This document shows positions 54,200-64,000 of a stretch of DNA of 64,000 nucleotides, one piece after another. The notes beneath the pieces are model-generated. The model searched no databases, was not told the DNA's origin, and was given only the letters and a program-made list of their open reading frames with translations. The translations under genes were made by a program, and so were the position numbers. Source of the stretch: Sycon ciliatum (Eukaryota > Porifera > Calcarea > Leucosolenida > Sycettidae); assembly GCF_964019385.1 (NCBI RefSeq), contig NC_088645.1, forward strand, positions 13,197,769 to 13,261,768, written 5' to 3'. Each line of letters starts with the position of its first letter. The first letter of the stretch is position 1.

Positions 54200-54439
54200 A
54201 CTTCTTGACCTCTACATTCTTTTCACAAACCAAAACGTTCAAATTAAATAATTCACAAACTCTCACTCAACTCTCCGCACAAAGACAAAAGAGGCCGACC
54301 CTGCACTCGTCACCTCCTTTTATCCCACACCGTGCTCCCTCGTACCCGTTCCCGGGTGGACAGAGAACACTACTTCTCTGCTAATTCTTATACTGTGACG
54401 TCAACCGCAGAGAAGTGACATACTTAGGCATAATTTTTG

Positions 54440-55280
54440 GAAATTTCTTTTTCCATGCCAAAGTGATGTCTACCTATCCAACTTCCATCAGGAAAATTTT
54501 GGTGCCCATCTGAAATGTATATGTGCCATAAATACGTATACATTGCGCACATGTCACAGCATACCTGGTATCAATGACACTAAGGATTTAAAGACTGGCC
54601 CAAACTCCCAAAATCATGGGACACCAAGTGAAGACAAAGCTTAGCAGGTGTGGAAGCAATACAAGAAGAACGAGCACTTGTGTTCTAATTAGAAGATCCA
54701 AAGAAAGAATAAATAATTGATCTATGTATCTCATGTCATTTCTTCACGGAACACGAATTTTCATAACCTTCAATGATGTTGTGAGTCTGTGACTATATTT
54801 TCGCTGAGCTGGGATACGTCGCATTTAAGTCTTACCAAGACAGTCCGTTACTCTCTCCGATCACCTATGCCAGCATGAATTAATCCATTCATGTAGCTCG
54901 TAGTGTTGTGCCAGAGATCCAGCTCCATCCGTCCCTTGCACGTACGTGTAGGTCCAGCAGACAGCACATCACTAAAAAGCGGCACTGATTCTTTGTCCGC
55001 CCTAGTCCATGTCATTCTCCTTCCCTGGTGTAGGTAGTGGTAGAAGGCACCACGGGACGATATGCTAGCAGGTAAAGTAAATGCGTTGCTTCGTCGTGTT
55101 GAACTATTGTAGTATTGGCCTTGAAATGAGGAGATGTTGATATACAGTACGCCACGTCATGAACATTTGAAGGTAGCCGAAACAAAGTGAAACATCGCAG
55201 CAAGAGCCAACTCACTAGGCAGCTTGTCAGAATGATAGTCGGACGGCTTGTACACGTCTCCCCATAGCTATACTAGCCGC
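54440..55280. other. Intergenic, no gene recognised
   Basis: Ordinary sequence with short frames, no repeats identified by eye. Confidence 0.4.
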
Positions 55281-56950
55281 TCTAGTCGTGGCCACGATGA
55301 GAAACACGGCCACTATGAATGAGCGAATCTTCCTCGTCAAGTGGGGTTGGGCGCACACGGAGACAGAGTGTCATCCTGCTCACCTCCACATTCTCCAGAA
55401 CGCTCCATTACGATCTCTGGCAGGGGCAAGAAATCCCCACAACGATGAAAGAGGGAACACTGAAGAAGTGTTGCTCAAAAATAAAAGGCTTCTTTCTTTT
55501 TCTCCACTTGCAAACTATTTTACTTGAAAGGTTCAAAGAGTGCTCAAAAGTGAATATTTTCGCGACTGCGCTCGAGTAGAATTTTGCCGACTGTGACGTT
55601 TTGGTAATTTTCTCGATTTGTTGGCAAAACGCTAAGCCACTTTTTAGCTTGGCGCGGCTCATAGATAAAAAACAGTGTGGCTTAGCTAAAAAAACACTAA
55701 CGTCAACGCAATCCTTAACGTACTTTGGATTGTTCAAGCCGACTTTTCCCTTAGCACAATGTACGTTATCGTTCAGACAAAGTAGTCGCGACAACCATGG
55801 CGTTATGAATTTTCGCGAAAACAAGTGCAGGAAATTCAAATGTTTTAACAAGGGATTAGTTTGCTGTTGTTCCGAATGAATTCCTTGCCGAGGTCTTTCA
55901 CTCGGGAATGGCAAAGGCAGGGCGAAAAAGAGTATTCGTTGTGCCCAGGTCCTTGGAAACGTTTCCTACACGCAGCAGCGACGACTGTAAGGGTTCTCCA
56001 GTTCCAGCAGGTCTGGGAGAGTCCAATGAATTTCTTCTTCAGGAGTGCCGCGGAACCGATTCTTTGTTTCCCAGATGGGATAGAGAGTGAAATGCATGAA
56101 ACAGAGGATGCAGACATTGTCAACTGAAAGGTATAACTCACCAAAAAAGCTAAAAGTCACTAGAGGAAGCAACCTCGACTCTGGTCTAGATCTGCACGTG
56201 TTTTTCATCTCCCGCCAGTTACAAAACAATGCGAGTTTTTTTGCATTTTTTTGCTGAATTACCATAATCGAACGTCGGCCCTTTATTCTGAGCTCTGTAA
56301 CGTTATTCCGTTATCCGATAATGTCTTTTGTCGCGGCTGGGAGTCAGTACCGTGAAAGTAAGTGTTATCGTACTTTTGCTAAGGATCTCTATCATCCCCA
56401 AACATATATCACGACCACCCTGCGAACACCCCGGGTCGCTGTTTTGAAGGTAACAACTGGTTTGTGTTTGGTCCCTTGAACATGTCCATGTGCAATAGTT
56501 CCTTCTTTTTTTTTACCATGGGACGCGCACCCTGTGCGATTCTGGACCCCAAGAGGCCTCGACCCACGTGCTCATGTACAGGCCGATTGCATCTACAAAG
56601 TACTGTAATTTCACAAATTTCCGGTGCACTTTTATTTCGGTACCTTCGGTACATCTGTTTCATACTTAAATTTTCAATAAACCAAACACCAACACACATA
56701 ATCCAATAGGAAATTGCTTCTCTGTGTCTAAAATTTCTGTTCACCTAACTTGGCTTTTGCGCTCACACCGAAAATATTGAGCACCTAAAATTTCTGAAAT
56801 CAGAGTATACTCTCAGAAATGAAGGGCATACCACGCAGGACATTTTACTGAATGCATATGCCATGCGTAGAGTACAGCAAGTGTACAGCATAACCTGCTG
56901 ATGTCACAGTCACGGTGGAGAAGAAAATACAATGCACTTGACGGACAGGC
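55281..56950. other. Unassigned, possible exons of an unknown gene
   Basis: Frames at 55908-56090 (+) and 56409-56744 (-) are open for 60-110 codons without known motifs. The minus-strand frame lies downstream of the candidate exon at 57167-56959 and might belong to the same gene, but no convincing acceptor and phase were confirmed. Confidence 0.3.
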
Positions 56951-56958
56951 GTACTCAC

Positions 56959-57167
56959 CCTGATCTGACACTGACAGGCTTTTGACCCAAACTACACGTA
57001 TTTCGAAACTGCGACTTGAACTTGAAGCCAGGCTTGTCTTGGTTTGGCTGAGCGATACCTCGGTAGACACGATGAGGATCCAACATATCCATGTGAACTA
57101 GTGTTGTGCGTCTGTCTTGAGCCATACTGGGTGAACTGCTAGTTGCAGCGCTGCGCATCACACACAA
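56959..57167 (-). CDS. Candidate first exon of an unknown gene
   Basis: The minus-strand ATG at 57125 (an upstream in-frame ATG is at 57167) opens MAQDRRTTLVHMDMLDPHRV, then GIAQPNQDKPGFKFKSQFRN and ends VSVRSG directly at a perfect GTGAGT donor (56958-56953). Reading through the donor gives TGA at once, which is what a real exon end would look like. Balanced codon use and the donor are the only evidence; I do not recognise the protein and could not place exon 2. Confidence 0.4.
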
Positions 57168-57477
57168 CTAGCCTGTCCTAATTTCAAAACTTCGCATTAT
57201 TATACGCCAAATCTCAAACAAGCAAGCCGAACTTTCAGATACTTCGACTTGATGGAGAACCTTCCTCATCTACAAATACATTACGCAGTTACCACTTCCA
57301 CAGGTTCTGCTACATAGTCGACGCAACTCCTGCTTCCTTCCGTCGACAACAGCTAGCTGTGTTAGCAAGGAGTTTGTGGGTCGACAACAGGATTTTTTTC
57401 TTCTCCAAGTCCAGATCTCAAACAAAATGCAGCCAACGAAGTACATGATACTACTGACAGTACTGTGGCGGAGTCGG

Positions 57478-57689
57478 ACATGGAACTCCAGTCGATTGAC
57501 CGGGGCCGGGGCCCTCAGCGCGTACGGTACAGACCGATGCGTGCATGCAGTGCACAAAGTCATGTTGATCTGGCGCGACCAGCGCGCGCCCTGCGGCACA
57601 TAAATGCATGTGTGTACCGCTTATCCACGGCTGTATGGCCAGCGCCGGCGCCCTGGGGCCGCGAGAAGTGCGACCGGATTTCCATGTCC
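57478..57689. mobile_element. GGACATGGAA MITE, complete 212 bp copy
   Basis: The ends GGACATGGAACTCCAGTCGA and the inverse of GCGACCGGATTTCCATGTCC match over about 20 bp with three differences. The interior is GC-rich. Parts of it recur beside both ENDOV promoters (20076-20153 and 37210-37317). Confidence 0.8.
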
Positions 57690-57820
57690 ATAACAGTAAA
57701 ATGTACTCAGTACTACTACTACTAGTAGTAGCTACTAACATTTCTTCGAATATATTAAAATAATATAAGACGGCCGAGGACGGCCGAGGACCAGCCTGCC
57801 GACCAGCCGGCAGGACCAGC

Positions 57821-57967
57821 CTGCCGGGTACACTATCTGCTGACTTGGAGGCAGCAGATGCCGGAAAGCTGAGTAGTCTGGAGGACTTGCACAGAATCAG
57901 GAACATTGCAGCGGATAGGGCCGAGTGGCGAGCTCTGTGTCAACGGGTGACAGAAAAGGATCTGTAA
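57821..57967 (+). pseudogene. LINE ORF2, last ~48 codons
   Basis: The frame reads LSADLEAADAGKLSSLEDLH, RIRNIAADRAEWRALCQRVT and a TAA at 57965. DRxxWRxL near the end is typical of the last residues of many LINE reverse transcriptases. Preceded by a short GCCGACCAGC repeat and nothing else of the element. Confidence 0.65.
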
Positions 57968-58315
57968 TTAAGGGATGGATGACACTACAATATCTGACTT
58001 CTTCTCAACGACAAGTACAAGTACATGTAACCTTGTATGTTTGCCTTTGTTGCTGATCCACCACACCATCACACCATCACTCAATGCTCTCTACTGCATT
58101 GTTCACCCACAACTGACTTTATACTTCTGCGGCTCCTTCCCCCCCCCCCTTTTCTTCTGATTCGTGCTGTTTCGGTTCTGATACAGTGATCGTTAGATTT
58201 TTTCCCACAGCGTATCATTAATTTTGTTATCCTCCTGCCTTCGTTGTCCAGCACAAGCGAAGAAGTGGACCTATCGGTCGACTTCAACGCGAAAATGCAC
58301 ATAATAATAATATTA
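57968..58315. other. Intergenic, no gene recognised
   Basis: Contains a CACCATCACACCATCAC run and a C9 run; the remainder is ordinary. Confidence 0.4.
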
Positions 58316-58339
58316 AAACAATAGGAGGACAGAGAAAGT

Positions 58340-58382
58340 GTTTTTACTCAGAGTTTCACGCACTAAGCGATCATCAGAAAAC
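58340..58382 (-). ncRNA. Hammerhead-like ribozyme motif, left arm
   Basis: Exact inverted copy of the right-arm motif at 59578-59620, with the same core and stems. Confidence 0.6.
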
Positions 58383-58520
58383 AGTAAATGAGAAATCTGG
58401 ATCAGTATTGGTTTATATACATGTACTCACAAAGCAAAGTGTAAATAGCTGCAGCATGGCGCAAATCTAAAAGTTGTGAATGGCGGAAGTGCAAAGCGTG
58501 AATGACAGCAGTGGTGAAAG

Positions 58521-59405
58521 GTGACAACCACTGGAGCTGGTTGTCTCTTACTTTTACCATCTACAGCCATCACTAGTGTTTGGCCACTAGCTGCGACTCT
58601 AGCTGCGACTCCGATCTACAGTGACGCGCTGAGGAACAGTGGATACCGGGAGAACGTACAGTATTTTGACGAGCGTAAAACGGACGAGACAGAGAAGAAG
58701 AAGAAAAGGAATCGCCCTCGGAACATCATATGGTTCAACCCACCATTTAGCAAGAACGTCGGCACCGACGTTGGACATCGCTTCTTCCAGCTAGTGGCCA
58801 AACACTTCCCCAAAGGCTCAAGCCTCAACAAAATCTTCAACCGGAACTCTGTAAAGGTTAGCTACAGTTGCAGGCAGAATATGGCCACTATCATCAAACA
58901 ACACAATAATACGATTCTACGACCCATGAAACAAGCTAACGGAGGTGACAACGATACCAGGACTTGTAACTGTCGGGCGAAAGACTCATGCCCACTGGAC
59001 GGAGCGTGTCTAACGGAGAGCATCGTATATAAGGCAAGAGTCACCGCAGGTATGGAGAAGAAGGAATATACTGGATTAACAGCAACAACATTCAAACAAC
59101 GCTACTATAACCACCAATCCTCATTCCGCCACAGACAACACGAGAAGGACTCCCGCCTATCGCAGTACGTCTGGACCAAAAAGGATGAAGGGAAGGCATG
59201 CAGTATTGAATGGACGGTACACCGCAGAGCAGCGGCCTACAGCAACAAAAGCAAAAGGTGCAACCTGTGCCTGGCAGAAACATTGGCAATCGCGCAAGCA
59301 CCCAAGCACCTCTCTCTCAACAAAAGTAGTGAGCTTGTGTCGACGTGTCGCCATGAGAATAGGTACTACCTTCGGAACTTTAAATCATCTACAGCCATCA
59401 CCTAA
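58521..59405 (+). CDS. Penelope-type GIY-YIG endonuclease without reverse transcriptase
   Basis: The frame runs 294 codons to TAA/TAG at 59403. It begins in the left arm with no ATG before about residue 120, so the N-terminus is a truncation product. From residue 60: NRPRNIIWFNPPFSKNVGTD, HFPKGSSLNKIFNRNSVKVS and SYSCRQNM, the linker that follows RT in EN-containing Penelope elements. Then CNCRAKDSCPLDGACL (Cys motif), IVYKARV and EYTGLTATTF (the GIY and YIG strands, with Thr for the usual Ile), FKQRYYNH (Arg), CNLCLAETLA (Glu) and SLNKSSELVSTCRHENRYY (Asn). The nuclease core residues are present. No internal stop. It would nick DNA if made. Confidence 0.82.
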   Translation: MTTTGAGCLLLLPSTAITSVWPLAATLAATPIYSDALRNSGYRENVQYFDERKTDETEKKKKRNRPRNIIWFNPPFSKNVGTDVGHRFFQLVAKHFPKGSSLNKIFNRNSVKVSYSCRQNMATIIKQHNNTILRPMKQANGGDNDTRTCNCRAKDSCPLDGACLTESIVYKARVTAGMEKKEYTGLTATTFKQRYYNHQSSFRHRQHEKDSRLSQYVWTKKDEGKACSIEWTVHRRAAAYSNKSKRCNLCLAETLAIAQAPKHLSLNKSSELVSTCRHENRYYLRNFKSSTAIT

Positions 59406-59577
59406 TTAAGTAAGAGACAACCAGCTCCAGTGGTTGTCACCTTTCACCACTGCTGTCATTCACGCTTTGCACTCCCGCCATTCACAACTTTTAGATTTGC
59501 GCCATGCTGCAGCTATTTACACTTTGCTTTGTGAGTACATGTATATAAACCAATACTGATCCAGATTTCTCATTACT

Positions 59578-59620
59578 GTTTTCTGATGATCGCTTAGTGC
59601 GTGAAACTCTGAGTAAAAAC
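59578..59620 (+). ncRNA. Hammerhead-like ribozyme motif, right arm
   Basis: Stem I GTTTT (59578-59582) with AAAAC (59616-59620); core CTGATGA (59583-59589); stem II CGC/GCG with loop TTAGT and a U-U facing pair next to the core; GAAA (59603-59606); stem III ACT/AGT with loop CTG; A at 59615 in the cleavage position. Short stem III is normal for retrotransposon hammerheads of Penelope type. All invariant core positions are met; the U-U next to the core may weaken it. Confidence 0.65.
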
Positions 59621-59645
59621 ACTTTCTCTGTCCTCCTATTGTTTG

Positions 59646-59947
59646 AACCGGCTCTACCACTCGGTATTGAGCACTCTCCTTGAAAGCCTGGAACCTCTCT
59701 GTTTTAATAATAATTTTATTATTATTCGTTGAGGCTGAAATGCTTCATATACAGATAATTATTATGCTCTGTGATGCATCAGCTAGTTCGTGAATTTCTT
59801 CTTTTAGACATTCATCATTTTTTGTTCTCACATTGGTCGTGGACCTGACCCTGACGTTTCTTGCGGATGCGCACAACAAAACGTTTTGTTGTGACATGGT
59901 TATCTAAAGTACATGGACTTTGTTACTGTCTCTTGATATTCAATAAC
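59646..59947. other. Intergenic, AT-rich
   Basis: Contains TAATAATAATTTTATTATTATT, a short palindrome at 59707. No gene. Confidence 0.4.
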
Positions 59948-60775
59948 TCAGATGGTTAGCCAAGGAAAAAAGATTGTAACATAGAAATTGAGGGAACAAG
60001 TTATGCGTTTGAGTCTAGCATTTAAATTAGATTTTGGACTGTCAGATCCGCACAATTTAGCACAAAACTGACAAGGAATACTGAGACATTCCATGGCATG
60101 AAAGTCAGCTTGGACACTGCTCGATAGCGCTAACCAACGGCCTTCCAACCTTGGAAGGTTCATGGATATAGTGCTGATTCCAAAGAGGGGAAGGCGAGCG
60201 CCATCCAGCCGAGCACAGGATACATTCAAGGGCTTCATGAAATTCTTGCCTGGTATGATGACGGGACGGCAAGACCAGACAGAACGGTCAGACCACAATG
60301 CGACAACGGAAAGCAACAACCACCTAACTTGGGAGGCTCAATATTATCAGAATGATATGAAACTATGAAGGGGAAGGTTCGCGAGGACGAATTGTAACAA
60401 GCCGCACGCCATTATCCAACGGTACTGTACTTAGTTGATGACAGTGATGGACTCAGAACTAATTGTTATAACATGTATAGTAGCACACGACGATCGTTTT
60501 GCCGTATTGTTCATGACGGCAATTCAGGTGTGCATTTACCCTTTAACTGTTCCTTGAAACTCAGATGTTGAGCCAAGGAAAAATAGCTATCGAGCAGTGC
60601 TCAAGCTGACTGTCATGCCGTGGAATGTCTCAGTTCTCCTTGTCAGTTTTGTGCTAGATTGTTCACGTCTGACTGTTCAAAATCTAGTTTAGTTGGTGGA
60701 ATCGATCGCATAACTTGTGCCCACAATTTCCATGTTACAATTTTTTCCTTGGCTCACCATCTGAGCTCTTAATGC
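59948..60775. mobile_element. Foldback element, ~190 bp arms
   Basis: 59948-60135 is the inverted complement of 60590-60775 with moderate divergence: CAGATGGT.AGCCAAGGAAAA, AGCACAAAACTGACAAGGA and GAGACATTCCA.GGCATGA pair across. A fragment of the end (CCTTGGCTCACCATCTGAG) also occurs at 50944. The loop has a short frame (60162-60368) with no known motif. Confidence 0.78.
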
Positions 60776-63015
60776 AGTAACTGTTGCGGTACAATTCTCA
60801 GTGCAAATAACAAAGCAAACTATTTCCACAGGAGCATGCACCACCGCTAAAGCACAAGATCGAGACGAGCGGAAACGAGGATTGTTTGACATTGTGTGCG
60901 GAGAGAAGTGAACAAAGGACAGGGCCGAGCAAAATATCGCGAACATCGGTTCTAACCGCCGTATCATCCGCATCATATTTAGAACTGGCTGCTATATTTC
61001 TAACTCGGACTTGCACAAAATGGTATAATGTGCTGTCTTGTGCACGCAATTTCAGCCCTCACCAACGCTGTACAAAGCGTCACTGGCCCGTTTGTCAACG
61101 GTCGCGCTTATCGACCAATCAGCGTACAGCTAATGGACCAAAATCCTCAAACTTACCGTAATTCCTTGGTTCATACGGTGTAGTTTTAAAAGGTGTTTCC
61201 ACAGATTTTTTATGGACCAGCGTCTTCTTTCGATAGATACCAACAGATCGTCCGCTTCGAATTTTTCGATTTGAATGCCGTTTGGCCGAAAATTACCTCC
61301 GAAATCGACCTCCACTTGTTTCACTTCAAGGCTTTCCAGGTGGACGGCATCGCAATTCGGAAGCAGAGAAAGGATAGCCAGTGAAAAAAGAAAAAAACAA
61401 CGACGTATTGGTTGTCAAAATCGATCAAGAAATGAATTCAATAGACCCGTTTCCGTGCTGCGCCCTCTCAGCCCGCGCGAGTGCGAAAGGGATTTTTTCT
61501 CGACAAAACAAACAACAACTACGCGCAGTGCATGCAGGTGCTTTTTGCAGTTCAGTACACTGACACCACTGCACTGGCTGTACATGCAGTGTACCTTAGG
61601 AATATCCTGTTCTTTTCCAAGGCATGATTGCCGCTAGTGGGAGAACTCAGCCACCTGAAGCTTTCATAAAGGAAGAAGTAGTAGGTGAATGAGTTCGCCA
61701 GAAAATGGAACGCCAAGAAAATAGATACTGTTACTTTCGGGCGCTCATGAGACGACGGCAAGAAAGGACTGAAACGATCGACAGTCTGTCTCGACGCAAA
61801 AGAAACTCTTCGAGGAGAAGCTCGACGCGCTGTAGAGTTTGCAGTATTCTGCTGGAAGAAGACAAGAGAACTAAACTCAGACTACAGCGTGGAGCTGAAG
61901 CACAACCGAAGCAAAAGCTTAGCGAGTTCGAAGAAATGGGGAAACACAGGGAAATGAGTGGGCGACATGATCTTTACTACTTTAGCTCGAAGCTCGCGCT
62001 AAGACACGCGGGGGGCACGTGCGCCCACGGGTAGCGCGGCCAGCCACCATGTTTTCAAAATGGAGGTCGACGCTTTTGAAATCCGTGTGAGGGCTGAATT
62101 TACCTTGGCATATCCCCCCCCCACCTACAGCAACTTAATTGGTTTGTTTCGAACACGTAGTAAAGTCCGTCTCCCTCGAGCTACCACATCTCTTTTTGTA
62201 TCCTCCCCCTTTTTCAGCTCTCAATAGTCTTATACGAAATGACTGGTGCTGCCCCTCCATGTCCCTCAGGCAAAGTCGCTTCCCTCGTTTCGCAATCTTG
62301 CAAAGCAGCATTTCAACATTCCAATTGCGATTCACTACTCTGTATATTTGTTTAGTCTCGGTCGTCTCATGACTCATGACTCATGTCGGCTGTACTGCTC
62401 CCTTTCCTCTGTTACTTACCATGGTATTGGTGCACCACCACACTTCTTATACTTTCTTCCTACGCCATGGCTGGCAAACGCCCCCTCCTCATCTATATTG
62501 ACACTGATTCATCTTTAGCCACTGGAAGGTCTGATAATAATACTAATAATAAAACTATGAGAACAGCCTACAACTCAAGCCAAGGACGTCACGTGACTTA
62601 GGCTCTTTATCTTCTAGTTCCCTGTTGTGTGGGATGCGTGGAGTGTCAGGGCTCACAGTAGACATGCGGAATCGACAAAAGCGTCGTGCGAGGGCGGGTT
62701 TGGCGCACGTGAGTCGCGTGACCCCGGGAGAGTACCGATCGTGTACATCCCACGCATCCAAACAGAACAGACAAGAGAAAGAACCTGACGCCCTGAGTTG
62801 TACTTGTACTTGAAGCCTTTTCTCGTAGTTTTAGAGCCGATGGTTTGGTAGGACCTGTCCTTTCCTCGCTTCTCTCGGCATGCAGTGTCAAACCATTCTC
62901 GTTTCCGTTCGTGTCGATCTTGTTTCTTTTACGATCGTGCATACTCCAGTGGAAATAGTTTGCTTTATTATTTGCACTGGGAATTGCACCGCAACATTGA
63001 ACAGTTACAGTAGTT
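60720..63015. repeat. Large imperfect inverted repeat
   Basis: 60780-60960 and 62845-63015 are diverged inverted complements (CAAACTATTTCCAC, CGGAAACGAG and GGACAGG words align in order). The 1.9 kb between contains no gene I recognise: frames at 61193-61384 and 61705-62034 are open but lack motifs. Confidence 0.6.
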
Positions 63016-64000
63016 GTGCTTGTCCTCGGCAAAGAATTGCCTTTCACTGTGCCTTGTAGAATTGGTCCACCGAAGGAGAAGGCGAAACGCAACCTGTGCC
63101 AGTCCCAGTAAATACAACATGCCATGTCCGACCAAAAGCTGATTCTACAATGAGCGATCGCGATGTTCCACAGGTAAGAAGACACACAAACGAGTCAGAG
63201 CTCGCCAGGAAGGTAACGCCGAGAACATGATGATACCACACGGAGCTGCTGATCGGATGGAGGTGAACGGGACCAGCAAATCCACCGGGCGTTAGTCGAG
63301 GGTCACTGAAGGCTAGGTTTCCCAGGGTACCAGTTCCTCCATGATGGCGAAATCCGCTGCCACAAGAACTCCAGCGAGAATGAAAGCACAGCAACCTACG
63401 CCGCGGTCGAACTGAGGAGAGAACACTGAACAATCTGTGCACAATGATTTTCTCTTCGACGGCACGCGTTGCTGTTCTGCTGCATGCATGCGTTTTTCTT
63501 GTTGTTTGATCTTCACACATTTTCGCTCAAGCGGTTGCGCGCCGCTGGGACTCGGGGCTACTAAAAAGTAAAATCAGTACAGAGCATCTCCCCCTTGGTC
63601 GATTTGGACAATCTATGGCTTAACATTTTCAGGAGACCCTGGCAAAGAAAACCGAGACGTTTTTGGATACTCCTTTCCAGTACTGTTCTATATCTCACGA
63701 AGTTTACGCATATTCTCTGGCATACCCGTGTGCGTAATGAAAATTTGTTTCGATAATTCTTTTGGAACACCTGTCTTCTGTGCCTGGGCCAAGTCCCAGC
63801 CTCGTAAAACCTAGCTGAAGTGCTGCTAACTCCTTCAAACACCCCCTACTTCGAGCAAAAATGCGACGAAATGCTGACTGCTGATTGGTCAAGCTGGCAT
63901 TTTGGAGCACGTGCGCCGCCCCCATCTAATCGACGCTTTTCTACGTAACTCAGTCTGTTACTAGACTGTGAACCCTGAATGATTATGTACACGATCGGTG
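63016..64000. other. Window end, no gene recognised
   Basis: Open frames on the minus strand (63044-63520, 63561-63842) lack a motif. Nothing further can be supported. Confidence 0.4.

Larger units (their letters stand above)
51540..54430 (-). mobile_element. Ngaro/DIRS-like retroelement, 3' part missing (copy 2)
   Basis: On the minus strand: leader (54430-54210, matching 11655-11850), gag, overlapping pol, then a short 3' region with CACAAAGACAAAAGAG (51660) and GTGGACAGAGAACACC (complement at 51560), which repeat words from the leader (54280 and 54360). Such split repeats suit Ngaro/DIRS termini, but no tyrosine recombinase ORF is present. Confidence 0.7.
58316..59645 (+). mobile_element. 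Compact Penelope-like unit with ~237 bp inverted arms
   Basis: 58316-58553 and 59408-59645 are inverted complements with very few differences (only small mismatches such as GGCGG/CCCGCC near 58480). Each arm contains a hammerhead-like motif. Between them is one GIY-YIG ORF. A 16 bp word (CATCTACAGCCATCAC) is directly repeated just inside the two arms (58559 and 59388). There is no reverse transcriptase. Confidence 0.85.

Overview
What it is: eukaryotic (animal) nuclear DNA, dominated by transposable elements in several nested layers. Evidence for an animal is one spliced gene with GT-AG introns (endonuclease V), Tc1/mariner, Penelope-like, DIRS/Ngaro-type, several LINE families, THAP-domain transposons, tRNA-type SINE sequence and many simple repeats. 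The mix (P2X7 C-terminal-like domain, Penelope, DIRS, Kolobok/ISL2EU-like) fits a marine invertebrate such as a sponge, cnidarian or other early-branching or deuterostome lineage; the species cannot be read from the sequence. There is no bacterial operon, CRISPR array or rRNA. Layout 0-11 kb: a decayed Tc1 element; a 1.15 kb MITE with 30 bp TIRs; then a 7.7 kb nest. The outer unit (3189-10900) has matching terminal inverted repeats and an intronless transposase-like ORF with a HADNCxGQNKN signature. That ORF is split cleanly by a 1.29 kb THAP element with AT target duplication (4972-6265) and by a 3.57 kb Kolobok-like element with TTAA duplication (6413-9982). The second guest carries a THAP transposase convergent with a P2X7-C-terminal-like ORF. 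Removing both guests leaves about 2.8 kb, so the outer unit looks like a DNA transposon of unfamiliar type. Layout 11-19.3 kb: a 197 bp hAT-like MITE, a gag fragment of a Ngaro/DIRS-like element, a 480 bp GA/CAGA simple repeat, and a Penelope-derived element into which a two-ORF LINE (minus strand, TAATG stop/start overlap, one nonsense codon in ORF2) has inserted; that LINE's ORF1 is itself interrupted by a 3' fragment of another LINE. Layout 19.5-42 kb: two copies of an endonuclease V gene (ENDOV). Copy 1 (20.45-22.80 kb) has four exons, but its C-terminal tail runs into repeat DNA. In copy 2 the first two exons are on the + strand (37.6 kb) and exons 3-4 are inverted on the - strand (41.8-40.6 kb), and an expected catalytic Asp is Asn. 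Both share a TATA promoter beside a MITE. Between them lie LINE remains, foldback elements, a Penelope-derived foldback element that interrupts a LINE with a 12 bp target duplication, and a cluster of GC hairpins. Layout 42-64 kb: LINE, DIRS-like and Ngaro-like reverse transcriptase fragments, a compact inverted-repeat Penelope-like unit (58.3-59.6 kb) with a GIY-YIG ORF and a hammerhead-like motif in each arm, and large inverted repeats to 63 kb. How the parts work together: mostly they do not. This is an archive of insertions. The only cellular gene recognised is ENDOV (inosine-directed nuclease), present as one chimeric and one rearranged copy. Boundaries, frames and target duplications were read by eye; percentages and database matches were not computed.
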